Part shown: positions 9,644 to 19,592 of the stretch, piece after piece
Position numbering within the stretch: position 1 is the first letter of the stretch
Layout of the letters: every line of letters starts with the position of its first letter
Source of the DNA: Catalinimonas alkaloidigena
GTDB taxonomy: Bacteria; Bacteroidota; Bacteroidia; Cytophagales; Cyclobacteriaceae
Assembly: GCF_029504655.1 (NCBI RefSeq)
Contig: NZ_JAQFIL010000001.1
Coordinates: forward strand, 3,787,001-3,851,000
Reading direction: 5' to 3'
DNA: 64,000 bases
Notes under the pieces: model-generated
Databases searched by the model: none
The model's input: the letters and a program-made list of their open reading frames with translations, nothing else
Told to the model about the DNA's origin: nothing
Program-made: the position numbers and the translations under genes

Positions 9644-10486
9644 TTAGCCTAGGGTTTCCACACGTGCATTCCAGACACCGGTAGCTGCTGTTTCTCCAGC
9701 GTATTCCGTAAAATCCTTAGGCTTTCTGCCCAGCACTTTTTCGATATCTCCCGAGATTTGCTTGTTGCCTGCCGCATCTAATACTTCGGTAAACAGGTAA
9801 TTGATGAGCCACACATAATCTTCGGGTAAGCCTGCTTCTTTTAGCATAGAAGTATAAGCCTGCATGGAGATTGGGGTGAAAGTAATCTCTCTTCCTGATG
9901 CCTTAGAAATTTCGCTGACTACTTCAGGAAAGGTCAGCAGGCGTGGACCAGTAAGTTCGTATATTTTTCCATTGTGATTAGCATTGAGCAAGGCTTCTAC
10001 GACTACCTCAGCTATGTCATCAGTATCTACATAAGGCACCTTGGCTTCCGCCTTAGGCAGGGCGACATGTCCCGCCAGAATAGGATCAAGGAAGAAGCTT
10101 TCGCTGAAGTTCTGATTAAACCAGCTGGCTCGGACGATGGTATAATCTATGCCAGAATGCATCACCAACTGTTCGCAAAGTTCTGCTTCTTTCTCACCTT
10201 TGCCAGACAGTAAAACTATTTTTTTCACACCGCTCTTTCTGGCTTGATGGGTCAATGCTTCAATGGCATCCAGTGCACCAGGCACAGCCAGGTCGGGCTG
10301 AAAGGTAACATACATCTTCTCTATACCTTCCAATGCTTTTGCCCAGCCGGAGGGATCCTGCCAATCAAAGACAGGGCTTGCTTTACGAGATCCAATGCGA
10401 ACATTTTGCTGAAGCGCTACCAGAAGTTGAACTACTTTACGACCGGTTTTGCCGGTTCCACCGATGACTAAAATGTTATTTGACAT
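9644..10486 (-). CDS. NmrA-like NAD(P)-binding protein
   Basis: I place the start at 10486, because MSNNILVIGGTGKTGRKVV begins directly with the Rossmann beta strand and the GGTGKTG dinucleotide motif; the frame stays open further up to 10609 but that part overlaps the upstream gene's end and is not homologous. The 280-residue protein has the NmrA features of a short N-terminal sheet, IVRASWFNQNF in place of the SDR active site, and a C-terminal half resembling NAD(P)H:quinone reductase or azoreductase-type regulators. Likely a redox sensor or oxidoreductase; the substrate is unknown. It follows the DUF1772 gene by about 30 bases, so co-transcription is probable. Confidence 0.8.
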   Translation of the reverse strand: MSNNILVIGGTGKTGRKVVQLLVALQQNVRIGSRKASPVFDWQDPSGWAKALEGIEKMYVTFQPDLAVPGALDAIEALTHQARKSGVKKIVLLSGKGEKEAELCEQLVMHSGIDYTIVRASWFNQNFSESFFLDPILAGHVALPKAEAKVPYVDTDDIAEVVVEALLNANHNGKIYELTGPRLLTFPEVVSEISKASGREITFTPISMQAYTSMLKEAGLPEDYVWLINYLFTEVLDAAGNKQISGDIEKVLGRKPKDFTEYAGETAATGVWNARVETLG

Positions 10487-10515
10487 GGTACTAATATTTA
10501 TAAGTTTTGAAATGA

Positions 10516-11016
10516 TTAAATACTTTTGGAAAATGAGAATAATGCCAGAAGAGAAAGAAGGAAGGAAAGCACCGCAAACACAGTTCTGATCATATGAAGC
10601 CGATTCCAATGCCCCTCATAGCGGATGCGGCTGCTGAGTATTTGCTCAGGGCTAAGGTCATGCAACTGTAAGGCATCCAGCCCATTGTTCAGCGGAACAT
10701 TCCCGAAGGCCGTCACGCCAAAGGTGCCAATGAGGTAAGTGAATGCTGCCGCCAGCATCAGCCAGAAGCTTTGTCCTGACTGATACTGCTGAACCGTGCT
10801 GGTGACCAGCAAGAGCAGACTTCCGAAGAATATCAGGAAGAATGCAGGATTCAGAATCGCCCGGTTGATGGACTGCATGGTCTCCAGATAAACCATGTCC
10901 GAAACTTTACGGGTCCCGGGGATTACTGACACTGACCAGGCATAAAACAAGCCTGCGGAGAGTCCGGTCAGCAGTACTGCTGTCAAAAGTGTGAATGATT
11001 TGATTGAAATTTCCAT
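10516..11016 (-). CDS. DUF1772 (anthrone oxygenase-like) membrane protein
   Basis: The start at 11016 (MEISIKSFTLLTAVLL) fits the family better than the upstream ATG at 11040. The 166 residues contain four transmembrane helices with a conserved polar stretch between helices 3 and 4: NVPLNNGLDALQ, then the segment RIRYEGHWNRLHMIRT. This Asn-Val-Pro-x-Asn and Trp-Asn-x-x-His arrangement is the mark of DUF1772, whose fungal members act as anthrone oxygenases; bacterial members are uncharacterised. It lies between an AraC regulator and an NmrA-like protein, which suggests a small inducible detoxification or redox operon. Confidence 0.8.
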   Translation of the reverse strand: MEISIKSFTLLTAVLLTGLSAGLFYAWSVSVIPGTRKVSDMVYLETMQSINRAILNPAFFLIFFGSLLLLVTSTVQQYQSGQSFWLMLAAAFTYLIGTFGVTAFGNVPLNNGLDALQLHDLSPEQILSSRIRYEGHWNRLHMIRTVFAVLSFLLSLLALFSFSKSI

Positions 11017-11045
11017 AACTGTCTCTTTTTGAATTGGCAATGAGA

Positions 11046-11053
11046 CAAAGCTA
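11046..11053 (-). promoter_or_regulatory. Possible Bacteroidota -7 box for the DUF1772-NmrA unit
   Basis: On the minus strand the bases read TAGCTTTG, matching the TAnnTTTG -7 consensus of Bacteroidota primary sigma factors, 30 bases before the DUF1772 start at 11016. No convincing TTTG -33 element is seen at the expected distance, so the call is weak. Confidence 0.28.
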
Positions 11054-11122
11054 TGGCATACCTATCTGAATGATTTGTCCGAAAAGGAGCAGGATTTGTT
11101 CATAAAGGATTTTCGCAATGGA

Positions 11123-11980
11123 TTATCGTTTGATCTGACTGGGCCGAAAGCCAAATTTCTTGGCGAAAGCATTAGAAAAAGAACTCAGGCTGTCGTAGCC
11201 TACCTGCCAGGCCGCCTCCTGTATTCCCATATTTTGATTTCGGATAAGCTCGTATGCTTTATCCAAACGCTCCTGCTGTAGATATTTAAACACCGGCACC
11301 CCAAATACCGCTTTAAAATTTTTCTTAAGCTTAAAAGTATTGAGTCCAATCTGCCGGGATAGCTCAGCAAGAGAGGGAGGTGTTTCAAGATTATCAGCAA
11401 GAATCTCTCTGGCCATCTGCAGTTTGTTCCTTTCCGCAACAGGAATGCTGGACTCACTCATCATGGAGAGCTGGCCAAAAAAATGAGCCAGCAAAGAAGT
11501 CATCTGGCTTCTAAAAAACATCATTTTAGCCTTCCCGCTGTACTGCACACGAAACACCTGATCAACGATCGCCTGCATTTCCGGAGTCATGAAAAAGCCT
11601 GGCCCCTCAACATAGTGATCCCGGGGATAGACCAGCTGATGTAACAACTCGTCAAAAAGCTCTCCTTCATGATTAGGCAATTTTTGGAGGTTACGCGTAG
11701 CTGTGGCAATCACGATGCACTGCAGTGGCCGGTCGGCAAATACATGATGTACAAATTCTACCGCCTGATCTGCATAAAAAGAAAGTGCCAGGCCATTGGT
11801 ATGCTGGAATATTTTATGGGCTTCAGCATATCTGACAGTCAGTTCTACATTGCCTGAACCGTAAAAAGCCACAGCAATGACCGGCTCATCAAAAATGCAA
11901 GTATCGACCGTAGGACAATCAGTGCTGGCTTCTTCTACCAAGATCGTAAAGTCGTTGATATCAATGATGTCCCTTGTCAT
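11123..11980 (-). CDS. AraC family transcriptional regulator
   Basis: A 285-residue regulator with a C-terminal AraC/XylS double helix-turn-helix of about 100 residues: PSLAELSRQIGLNTFKLKKN is the first HTH, and IQEAAWQVGYDSLSSFSNAF is the second, with the usual FGFRPSQIK ending. The N-terminal 180 residues form the ligand-sensing part; its PRDH-like stretch and the long helix before the HTH resemble the Bacteroidota AraC regulators placed next to small stress or detoxification genes. It is transcribed in the same direction as the DUF1772/NmrA genes about 100 bases away, and is probably their activator. The effector is unknown. Confidence 0.88.
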   Translation of the reverse strand: MTRDIIDINDFTILVEEASTDCPTVDTCIFDEPVIAVAFYGSGNVELTVRYAEAHKIFQHTNGLALSFYADQAVEFVHHVFADRPLQCIVIATATRNLQKLPNHEGELFDELLHQLVYPRDHYVEGPGFFMTPEMQAIVDQVFRVQYSGKAKMMFFRSQMTSLLAHFFGQLSMMSESSIPVAERNKLQMAREILADNLETPPSLAELSRQIGLNTFKLKKNFKAVFGVPVFKYLQQERLDKAYELIRNQNMGIQEAAWQVGYDSLSSFSNAFAKKFGFRPSQIKR

Positions 11981-12381
11981 AGGCTTAGCTACTTAATATG
12001 TGATTTGATCATGATGATACCGACATTACATTTCAAAAAAATAACATCAGCTGATCATCAGTTAACCCAAGCAGTTGTGATGAAAAAAGATAAAGTTAAA
12101 TCACACTAATAGTAAACGACCCAGCAAGTTGATTGCATGAACGGAATATTCATCTTTCATCATGTTGACTAATAGTAAACACGTAAGAGGTTTAAAATTA
12201 ACTTAATCTGAATTTAATACTAAATTAATACAATATTAGAAGCAAGGGTCAAGAAAACATTTAATTTTGCTCAACCTTTTTTATGCTAAAAAAAAGCATG
12301 ACATTAGGTAAGTATTCATAGTGGCTGGCCACATTGATATTTGTGCCACTATTGATACCTATCAACCTTAAACAAATTTTT
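11981..12381. other. AT-rich intergenic region with a 13-base direct repeat
   Basis: About 400 bases without a supportable gene. The notable structure is the direct repeat ACTAATAGTAAAC at 12105-12117 and 12168-12180, 63 bases apart. The region lies upstream of the AraC gene (minus strand) and of the receptor relic (plus strand) and may carry their promoters; no full -33/-7 pair could be assigned. Confidence 0.35.
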
Positions 12382-12648
12382 ATGACCTTCCCCCCACAAA
12401 AAAAAAGTAAGGAGGCTATGCTTGCTTGTCTGTATCTTCCTTCGCTTATTCTTTTCAGTGAGTTCTTACTGACAGGCCCAAACTATTCAAGGCAAACTTA
12501 CCGATGGCGGCATTGGAGATACTTTTCCTGAAGCCAATATCATTATCATTGTGTTGTCAAAGGAATTAATACTATTGCCTTCTGCGATGCTGATGGTTTT
12601 TACTGGATCAATATACCTTATAACCATACTACGCTCATTTTGCAGTAA
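12382..12648 (+). pseudogene. Relic of the N-terminus of a SusC-type TonB-linked receptor
   Basis: The first frame encodes a signal-peptide-like segment (about 12420-12475, LACLYLPSLILFSEFLL). A second frame from 12479 reads QTIQGKLTDGGIGDTFPEAN, the start of the CarboxypepD_reg-like domain of SusC/RagA proteins. A return to the first frame at 12556 reads VKGINTIAFCDADGFYWINI, the continuation of the same domain, up to a stop at 12646. So one receptor N-terminus is spread over two frame changes and then cut off; the plug and barrel are gone. No partner SusD remains beside it. Confidence 0.75.
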
Positions 12649-12744
12649 ACTGCTATAAGTCTAGTCTTTACAGGGCACTGCAATATCTTAGTTTCAGGAA
12701 GTGAACAATAAAATATTACAGCGCCAATGCATTGGGTGGTTACT

Positions 12745-14301
12745 TTATTTAAGCTCTAAATCTTCTACGCCTTCAGCGGCATCACCTCGAACTTGCTGGA
12801 AAGCCTGAACCATTTCTTTAAGCTTTTCCGGATTGGCCTCAGCCAGATTATTTTGCTGACTCAGATCTTCCGCTAGATTGTATAGCTGATATTCATCATC
12901 ATTGCCCAGTTCTATATCCACCATCTGATTCACAGCCGGCCCCTGATAAGGAGGAATCATGACCCAATCCCCCTGCCTGAATGCGGTGCGAGAAGTTGCT
13001 TCTAAGACTAACTGATTTCTTCCTTCCTCACGCTCACCCATAAATACATCCAGTAAATTCTCACTATCTCTTGCCTGTTGGTCGCTGCCAACCAGTGCTG
13101 CCAAAGAAGAGAGCAAATCTAACTGACAAACCAGCGCATCAGATTCTTTGGGTTCAATTTTTCCCTGCCAGTAAGTCGCGAAAGGCACCCGGGTTCCTGC
13201 CTCAAAAAGGCTGTACTTGCCTCCTCTCAGAGGACCCGCTGGTGTATGGTCCCCTAGCTTTTCTACAGCATCATCATAGTAGCCATCGTTAAGTACCGGT
13301 CCGTTATCACTGGAAAAAACAATTAATGTATTTTCCATCAATCCTTCTTCTTCCAGCGTTTTCAAAAACTCCCCTATGCACCAGTCAGCTTCCACGATAG
13401 CATCTCCTCTGGGCCCCATGCCTGAGCTACCGACAAAACGGGAATGAGGAGTACGAGGCACATGCGGTTGCTGAAGGGCATAATATAAGAAGAAAGGCCC
13501 ATCTTTATGCTCCTTTACATATTCCTGTGCTTTTGACAGAAAATGATCCGCCATATCTATATCACTCCATTTTGCGGCTTCCCCTCCTTTCATAAACCCA
13601 ATCCGGGGAATACCATTCACGATGCTGTTATTATGCCCGTGATGCCATTTCATGCTCAGCAGCTCTGGATTATCTTTTCCGGTGGGCTCACCTTCAAAAT
13701 TCTCCTGATAGCTCACCTGTATAGGATCATCAGGATCAAGTCCAACTACATCTCCATTCTCTATGTATACTGTCGGCACCCTATCCTGCGTGGCCGCAAG
13801 TATGTAACTATAGCCAAAACCCACTTCATTAGGACCGGGTGATACATGCTCATTCCAGTTCACATTACCTGCGCCCAGGCCAAGATGCCATTTCCCAACG
13901 ATAGCTGTTTGATAACCTTCATTTTTCAGCATCCTGGGAATCGTAAGTTGCGCGGTATCTATGACCAGTGGCGCTGTGCCCGGAAGAATTTTCGCGTCTT
14001 TATTTCTCCAGGGATATACTCCGGTGAGTAAAGCATAGCGGCTGGGAGTACAGGTGGCAGAAGACGCATAGCCCTGGGTAAATTGTACTCCACCATTGAT
14101 GATCTTGTCCATATTGGGAGTTGACAGCTCAGTAGCACCGTAGGCACTCACATCACCATAGCCCAGATCATCCATATAAATCACTACAATGTTGGGAGGC
14201 TGGGACGTTGTTTCTGTACCTGAACTTGTATCAGGATCAGTGGCACAATTCCAAAATAGAATGCTGAGAAAGAAAACGAATAATCGTGTCAGTAGCTTCA
14301 T
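12745..14301 (-). CDS. Lipoprotein sulfatase (S1-type, formylglycine-dependent)
   Basis: A 518-residue sulfatase with a lipobox at Cys19 (LFWNC), so it is probably anchored in a membrane facing the periplasm or surface. The metal-binding start is NIVVIYMDDLGYGD (about 37-50). The maturation motif C84-T-P-S-R carries the cysteine that an anaerobic-type or FGE-type enzyme converts to formylglycine. The GKWHLG motif near residue 137 supplies Lys and His for sulfate binding, and FSSDNGP near residue 320 completes the metal site. It should hydrolyse sulfate esters from a glycan. It follows SusD by about 60 bases and is the only enzyme of this locus, suggesting a sulfated substrate. Its maturase is not in the window. 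Confidence 0.92.
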   Translation of the reverse strand: MKLLTRLFVFFLSILFWNCATDPDTSSGTETTSQPPNIVVIYMDDLGYGDVSAYGATELSTPNMDKIINGGVQFTQGYASSATCTPSRYALLTGVYPWRNKDAKILPGTAPLVIDTAQLTIPRMLKNEGYQTAIVGKWHLGLGAGNVNWNEHVSPGPNEVGFGYSYILAATQDRVPTVYIENGDVVGLDPDDPIQVSYQENFEGEPTGKDNPELLSMKWHHGHNNSIVNGIPRIGFMKGGEAAKWSDIDMADHFLSKAQEYVKEHKDGPFFLYYALQQPHVPRTPHSRFVGSSGMGPRGDAIVEADWCIGEFLKTLEEEGLMENTLIVFSSDNGPVLNDGYYDDAVEKLGDHTPAGPLRGGKYSLFEAGTRVPFATYWQGKIEPKESDALVCQLDLLSSLAALVGSDQQARDSENLLDVFMGEREEGRNQLVLEATSRTAFRQGDWVMIPPYQGPAVNQMVDIELGNDDEYQLYNLAEDLSQQNNLAEANPEKLKEMVQAFQQVRGDAAEGVEDLELK

Positions 14302-14364
14302 ATAAGTTGTTAGCGTTTAAAACTTATTGGAGTCCGTAAATTCATCACAGACTCCAATTGAACA

Positions 14365-16023
14365 TTAATCTGCCAAATTAGGATTTATATTGATTTCTCC
14401 CTGCGGAATTGGCCATTGATAATCAACATCTTCTCTGAAATTCTTTTTGGTAACAAACCAACGGCTGTATGGATCTACCTCATCCCCATCCTGTCGTAAG
14501 TTTACAGCATTGGGAAAAGAAGCCCCATAAAAATTACCCTGCAGCACTTCATGAGCAGTTCTCCAGCGGATCAGATCCCAGTAGCGAATACCTTCAAAGG
14601 CAAACTCATTTCTGCGCTCTCTCCTTAGGATAGTTCTCAGTGCATCAGGATCTGTTTCGGTCACCGGCGGCATATTGACACTGGCTCTCCCTCTCACCTG
14701 ATTGATGGTAGCATCTAGCAAAGCCTGATCTATGGGGTCTCCTGCTTCCAGTTTGGCTTCCAGATAGCCTAATAAGATCTCAGCATAACGAATGATCGGC
14801 AAGTCAATTCCTGAATTACCCAAATCACCCGAAAAGCTTTCCAGCATAAACTTTTTCATACCGAAGCCGGTACGGGTTGCCTGGCGTGTGGTGGTGAGCT
14901 GGTCTATTGAATTTACAGAATCAGGATGTGTGATGTACATCGCCTCTCCAAACTCCTGATTATTCACAAGTACTGTATAGCCAAGACGAGGGTCACGGTT
15001 TTCTCGTACATCCTCAGGATTATAAAGTGGATTTTCATAAGAAAAAGGCGTTCCGTCAATGAATTCATAAGATTCTACCAGGCTCCCTAAAGGGTTAAAT
15101 ATATGCCACCCTCCCCGTACTGCCGGGAATCCATGTTGCAAAAGTCCATTCCCCGCCAGATCAGAAAGGTAAATGGTAGAAAAAATAATTTCAGGACTTG
15201 TCTCATTGGTACCATTAAACAAACTTTCATAATCCGGGTCAATGCTATGATCACCGAAGTTGATGATGCGCTCATAAGTTGCGGCTGCATCACTAAACTG
15301 TTGCTCCGCTAGTTGCATTCGTGCTAAAAAAGCAAGTGCAACCTGTTTAGTAGCCCTCCCAAACTCATTGGCTGGCATTTCTGAGGCCTGGGGCAGTGCA
15401 TCCACGAGAGAGGAGAATTCATCAATGACATAGGCAACAATCTCGCTTTTGGGAGTTTTTGTCAGTGTATTGGCTTCATCTATACTTAAGGTACTCGTAA
15501 CCAAGGGTACAGAACCGTAATACTGTGACATATAAAAATACTGTACTGCTCGCATAAAACGGGCTTCCGCTTTCATGCGCTCAATGACCTCAGCGGCAGC
15601 AGGGGTTTTGTCAACATTCTCCAGGAAATAATTACTTCGGGCAATTTTCTGATAGCTTCTTTCCCAGTACTGAGCCAGCAGATTGACATTATTAGAATTC
15701 ATCTGCCCATTACTCAAGCGGCTGAAGGGAGCATTATCCCCACGCCGGTCATAAGCATTGTCAGTGGCCATATCCAGAAATAGCAATCCGTAGTATGACC
15801 ACCAGTCGTTTACACGAAATTCGGGATTATTATTTTGCTGAATGTTACCGCGATAAACTCCGGTAAGCGCCAGTAATGCATTAGACTCACTGGTCCAGAA
15901 GGTTTCGTTAGAGAAAGAGTCCAGAGGCTGGAGGTCCAGCTCATCCGCGCAGGAAAACAGCATCATTCCTGCCATCAGTCCGGGTAAAATTCTTTTGAAT
16001 GTGAGATTTGCGATATGTATCAT
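14365..16023 (-). CDS. SusD/RagB family surface glycan-binding lipoprotein
   Basis: A 552-residue protein with lipobox at Cys25 (MLFSC) followed by the acidic DELDLQPLD start common in SusD proteins, which would favour surface export. The N-terminal part holds TPR-like helices (YWERSYQKIARSNYFLENVD) and the C-terminal SusD domain shows RRERRNEFAFEGIRYWDLIRW, the best conserved family motif, ending in WPIPQGEININPNL. It forms the lid of the SusC channel and binds the oligosaccharide. It lies 11 bases after SusC. Confidence 0.93.
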   Translation of the reverse strand: MIHIANLTFKRILPGLMAGMMLFSCADELDLQPLDSFSNETFWTSESNALLALTGVYRGNIQQNNNPEFRVNDWWSYYGLLFLDMATDNAYDRRGDNAPFSRLSNGQMNSNNVNLLAQYWERSYQKIARSNYFLENVDKTPAAAEVIERMKAEARFMRAVQYFYMSQYYGSVPLVTSTLSIDEANTLTKTPKSEIVAYVIDEFSSLVDALPQASEMPANEFGRATKQVALAFLARMQLAEQQFSDAAATYERIINFGDHSIDPDYESLFNGTNETSPEIIFSTIYLSDLAGNGLLQHGFPAVRGGWHIFNPLGSLVESYEFIDGTPFSYENPLYNPEDVRENRDPRLGYTVLVNNQEFGEAMYITHPDSVNSIDQLTTTRQATRTGFGMKKFMLESFSGDLGNSGIDLPIIRYAEILLGYLEAKLEAGDPIDQALLDATINQVRGRASVNMPPVTETDPDALRTILRRERRNEFAFEGIRYWDLIRWRTAHEVLQGNFYGASFPNAVNLRQDGDEVDPYSRWFVTKKNFREDVDYQWPIPQGEININPNLAD

Positions 16024-16034
16024 CAGAATGTCGT

Positions 16035-19000
16035 TTAAAAGGTTGCTTTGATACCCAGGGTATAATTTCTCAGAATAGGATAGTAATTTAGAGAAGTATT
16101 AAGTTCAGGATCCCAGCCCTCTCTGTAGTTGTTCAAAGACAGCAGGTTTTCACCGCTGAGGCGAATTTGAAACGCCTGCAGCTTGAACTTCTCAAGCATT
16201 GTAGTAGGTAAGTTGTAAGTCAACTGTACATTTCTCACCTTCAGGTATGAAGCGTCCAGCACCCAGTAAGAAGAAAGTAATGAATTTGCAGTCCCTCCAT
16301 TAGGGATGGTCTCCAGACGCGGGTACTCAGCATCACGGCTGGGGTTGTCAGGTCTCCACCGCTCTTCTGCCTGCCAGCGCTGTATGCTGCCCTGGTTAAA
16401 AAACGCATAACCAGCCGCATTATCCAGGCGACCATTTACTTCAGCTACTCCCTGCAAGAGGACACTCAGGTTAAAACCTTTGTATCCACCTGCCAGATTA
16501 ATTCCATAATTATATTTGGGAATACGGCTTCCTAATACTGCACGATCGTAGGTAACATCTACCTGTCCATCGGGTACACCATCAGGCCCGTTGATATCTT
16601 TGTAACGAATATCTCCCGGCTTGGGGGTGGTATTGACTGAGCTTTGATCTGCATAGTTATTGATATCCTGCTGGTCAACAAAAAGCCCGTCGGCTACTAG
16701 GCCGTAGTACAGCTCAAGTGGCTCTCCTATAAAAAGATCACTGCCATTACCGATCAGGCCATTGGGCTGTTCAATATTACCCACACCCAAATCCAGCATC
16801 TGGTTATCTAAAATTGTAAAGTTGGAAGAGATGTTGTAAGTGAATTCTCCTGAACTTCCCTGATGACCTAGCGTAAACTCAAACCCTTTATTTTCTAAGC
16901 GTCCAGAGTTCTGAACTCCTACTCCAAAACCCAGCGTGTTGGATACACTACTGCCCGGAGAAAGCAGGATGTCAAACGTTTCACGGTCAAAATAAGTGAC
17001 ACTAAAGTTTACCGAATTTTCAAGAAAGCTACTTTCCAGACCGATATCAATAGACTCAGTCGTTTCCCAGGTTAAGTTACTATCTGTAATGTTTACGCGC
17101 GCTACCCCTGTATTGATAGTGTTTCCAAAAGGGTAGTTATACCCGGTCTGTAAGATATTTTGATACGGATATACACCTCCGCTATTAGTATTTACAGTCT
17201 GATTTCCTAACCTTCCCCATGAAGCTTTCAGTTTAAGTTCATCCAGCCAGTTTGAAGAACTTTCCATAAAGCTTTCTTCGGATATCCTCCACCCCAAGGC
17301 TACCGAAGGAAAAGTTGCGTATTTTTTGGAAGGCGGAAAGCGGGAGGAACCATCATGCCTTACCACCCCTTCTACCAGATATTTGTTCTGAAAGCTGTAG
17401 CGCAAACGGGCCAGGTAAGAATCCAGTGCCCACTCTTCGGCGCGTCCGCTGTTTTGCATACCTTCGGCGGAACCTACGTCCAGTACGGTAATATCATTGT
17501 TGGGAAAACCCTGACGGAAGGCGGAGCTTTCTTCAAAGAGTTCAGTTTCGTAGGTATGTCCCACCAGCAAGGTAACTTCATGATCTCCCAGAATTTTATT
17601 ATAGGTCAGAAGCTGCTGCAGTGTACGATAATAACGTCCTGCCGAATTTGTATTGAGTGTAGCAGGTTTCAGAATATTGGTGGGCGAGATCTGTTGTGAG
17701 GCAGAGAAGCGCTCCCATTGGTTGTTAAAGTAGGTATATCCACCGATGAGCGAAAACTTTAAATCAGGCAGGATATCCCAGTCCAGTTGCATGTTGAGAA
17801 AAAGGTCAGTGCTTTTCTGCTCATAGTAGCTGTCGCTGGCCAGGAAAGAAGCGGGAGTACCGCTTTGCTCAAACCCTCCTCCCCAATCTCCATTGGATAG
17901 ACGAATAGGATAAATCGCCGGATAGCGCACCGCCTGTCCGATGATGCCCAGCATACTGGATGCATTTCCTAAAGTAGCCGGTCCGGAAGGCTGCTCGTCG
18001 TAAACCTGTACCCCTGCCAGCCGTGAGGTAAGCTTGAGCTTATCGGTTATGGAAGAAACTACGTTGAGCCGTACATTATAACGATTATAGTTATTCTCAT
18101 CGATGATACCATTCTGGTACAGGTAGCCCAGAGAAAGCAGATAATTTGACGAACCCATACCATTAGAAATGGTGACATTATGGCCAGTCTGGGCTGCCTG
18201 CTTCTTCAGCACCCTATTGATAAAGTCACTGTTAGGGTAATTATCGGGATCGCTCCCATTTCGGAATAGCGCTATCTCATCGCTAGAGTAAGCCGGAGGA
18301 AGATCATCGTTGGCATTAGACTCATTAAGCAATTCAGCATACTCCCAGGAGTTGACATATTCTGGATATTCGGTGGGCACCTGTATACCGGCATATCCAT
18401 TATAGGTAACCCGCAACTGATCGGACTTAGCTGTTTTTGTTGTCACCAGTATTACGCCGTTGGCGGCTCTCGCTCCATAAATAGCAGCAGAGGAAGCATC
18501 CTTGAGCACTGAAATATTTTCCACCACATTGGGGTCAATATCGTTGAAGGATGAGGTCGGAATCCCATCCACCAGGATCAGGGGAGCATTAGATGAGTTT
18601 ACTGAACTGACACCGCGGATCTGTATATTTCCGCCCTGGTTTCCCGGCTGACCTGAAGTTTGGGTAATAGTAACGCCGGGCATTTGTCCGGTAAGGGCCT
18701 GCCTTAATTGAGGAACGGGCCGGTCGTTGATGGCCTGACTGCTGACCTGTGAAACAGAACCCACCAGCTTGGATTTTTCCTGTGTACCATACCCAACCAC
18801 AACCACTTCGGATAGTGCCTTGATGTCGGGCATGAGTTCCAGATTAATGCTTGTACGTCCATTGATCTCAACTTCTTCAGGCGTATAGCCGATAGATGAA
18901 AATACTAAAATGTTTACGGCATCACTTACGGTAAGCCTATAGTCACCGTTGGCATCACTTACCGTTCCCGTATTTGTTCCTTTAGCAAGAATATTTACGC

Positions 19001-19517
19001 CTGGCAAAGGTTCACCTGATTCACCATCTGTCACCTGCCCACTAATCGTTTGCTCAAGGACTAAAACTTTTGATGAGCTTGGGGTACTAAAAGCATGGTT
19101 GACAACTCGATTTGTGGGATGAAAAGCAAAAGCATTGGTTACGTCTACCTTTTGAAGCCCTTCTTTTTTTGACTGATTAGCCTGAATCACATATATACTT
19201 TTATCAATCTTTTTATATTTTAATCCCAATGGATTTAATATTTCTTTAAGTGTTGACTCAAGATTTTCTTGCTGATGGTCTGGTAATATTACTTTCTGAT
19301 CACCTATTTCTCTGCTATTGAAAACAATACTCACGCCGTACTGCTGTTCATATGTCAATAACAAAGACTTAAGAGTGGTACGCTTGTCATCCTGGGACAA
19401 AAAGTTAATAGCCCCTACATTCCGGTTGTTTGCAAAATGTTGGCTATATGCGCCGAAGCTGATAAAGCACATAAATACTGCTAGTATTTTGCCTTTCATT
19501 AATAAAGATTTCCTCAT
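16035..19517 (-). CDS. SusC/RagA TonB-linked outer membrane protein with STN domain
   Basis: This 1160-residue transporter has a signal peptide (about 1-25), a secretin/TonB short N-terminal (STN) domain (about 48-112, LLLTYEQQYGVSIVFNS), a CarboxypepD_reg domain starting near residue 157 (TISGQVTDGESGEPLPGVN), a plug with the SusC signature (LILVDGIP, then VLKDASSAAIYGARAANGVI), and a long barrel ending in LGIKATF. The STN domain is the part that contacts an inner membrane FecR anti-sigma factor, and FecR plus a FecI-like sigma gene sit directly upstream, so substrate binding probably induces the locus. Start could also be the Met at 19499. Confidence 0.94.
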   Translation of the reverse strand: MRKSLLMKGKILAVFMCFISFGAYSQHFANNRNVGAINFLSQDDKRTTLKSLLLTYEQQYGVSIVFNSREIGDQKVILPDHQQENLESTLKEILNPLGLKYKKIDKSIYVIQANQSKKEGLQKVDVTNAFAFHPTNRVVNHAFSTPSSSKVLVLEQTISGQVTDGESGEPLPGVNILAKGTNTGTVSDANGDYRLTVSDAVNILVFSSIGYTPEEVEINGRTSINLELMPDIKALSEVVVVGYGTQEKSKLVGSVSQVSSQAINDRPVPQLRQALTGQMPGVTITQTSGQPGNQGGNIQIRGVSSVNSSNAPLILVDGIPTSSFNDIDPNVVENISVLKDASSAAIYGARAANGVILVTTKTAKSDQLRVTYNGYAGIQVPTEYPEYVNSWEYAELLNESNANDDLPPAYSSDEIALFRNGSDPDNYPNSDFINRVLKKQAAQTGHNVTISNGMGSSNYLLSLGYLYQNGIIDENNYNRYNVRLNVVSSITDKLKLTSRLAGVQVYDEQPSGPATLGNASSMLGIIGQAVRYPAIYPIRLSNGDWGGGFEQSGTPASFLASDSYYEQKSTDLFLNMQLDWDILPDLKFSLIGGYTYFNNQWERFSASQQISPTNILKPATLNTNSAGRYYRTLQQLLTYNKILGDHEVTLLVGHTYETELFEESSAFRQGFPNNDITVLDVGSAEGMQNSGRAEEWALDSYLARLRYSFQNKYLVEGVVRHDGSSRFPPSKKYATFPSVALGWRISEESFMESSSNWLDELKLKASWGRLGNQTVNTNSGGVYPYQNILQTGYNYPFGNTINTGVARVNITDSNLTWETTESIDIGLESSFLENSVNFSVTYFDRETFDILLSPGSSVSNTLGFGVGVQNSGRLENKGFEFTLGHQGSSGEFTYNISSNFTILDNQMLDLGVGNIEQPNGLIGNGSDLFIGEPLELYYGLVADGLFVDQQDINNYADQSSVNTTPKPGDIRYKDINGPDGVPDGQVDVTYDRAVLGSRIPKYNYGINLAGGYKGFNLSVLLQGVAEVNGRLDNAAGYAFFNQGSIQRWQAEERWRPDNPSRDAEYPRLETIPNGGTANSLLSSYWVLDASYLKVRNVQLTYNLPTTMLEKFKLQAFQIRLSGENLLSLNNYREGWDPELNTSLNYYPILRNYTLGIKATF

Positions 19518-19592
19518 AATGATTAGTTTTAGATTAGGGTTTGAAACTCTACCTGCTCATTGCCTAGTTTAGTCGCAGGGTCATTGGGCAGG

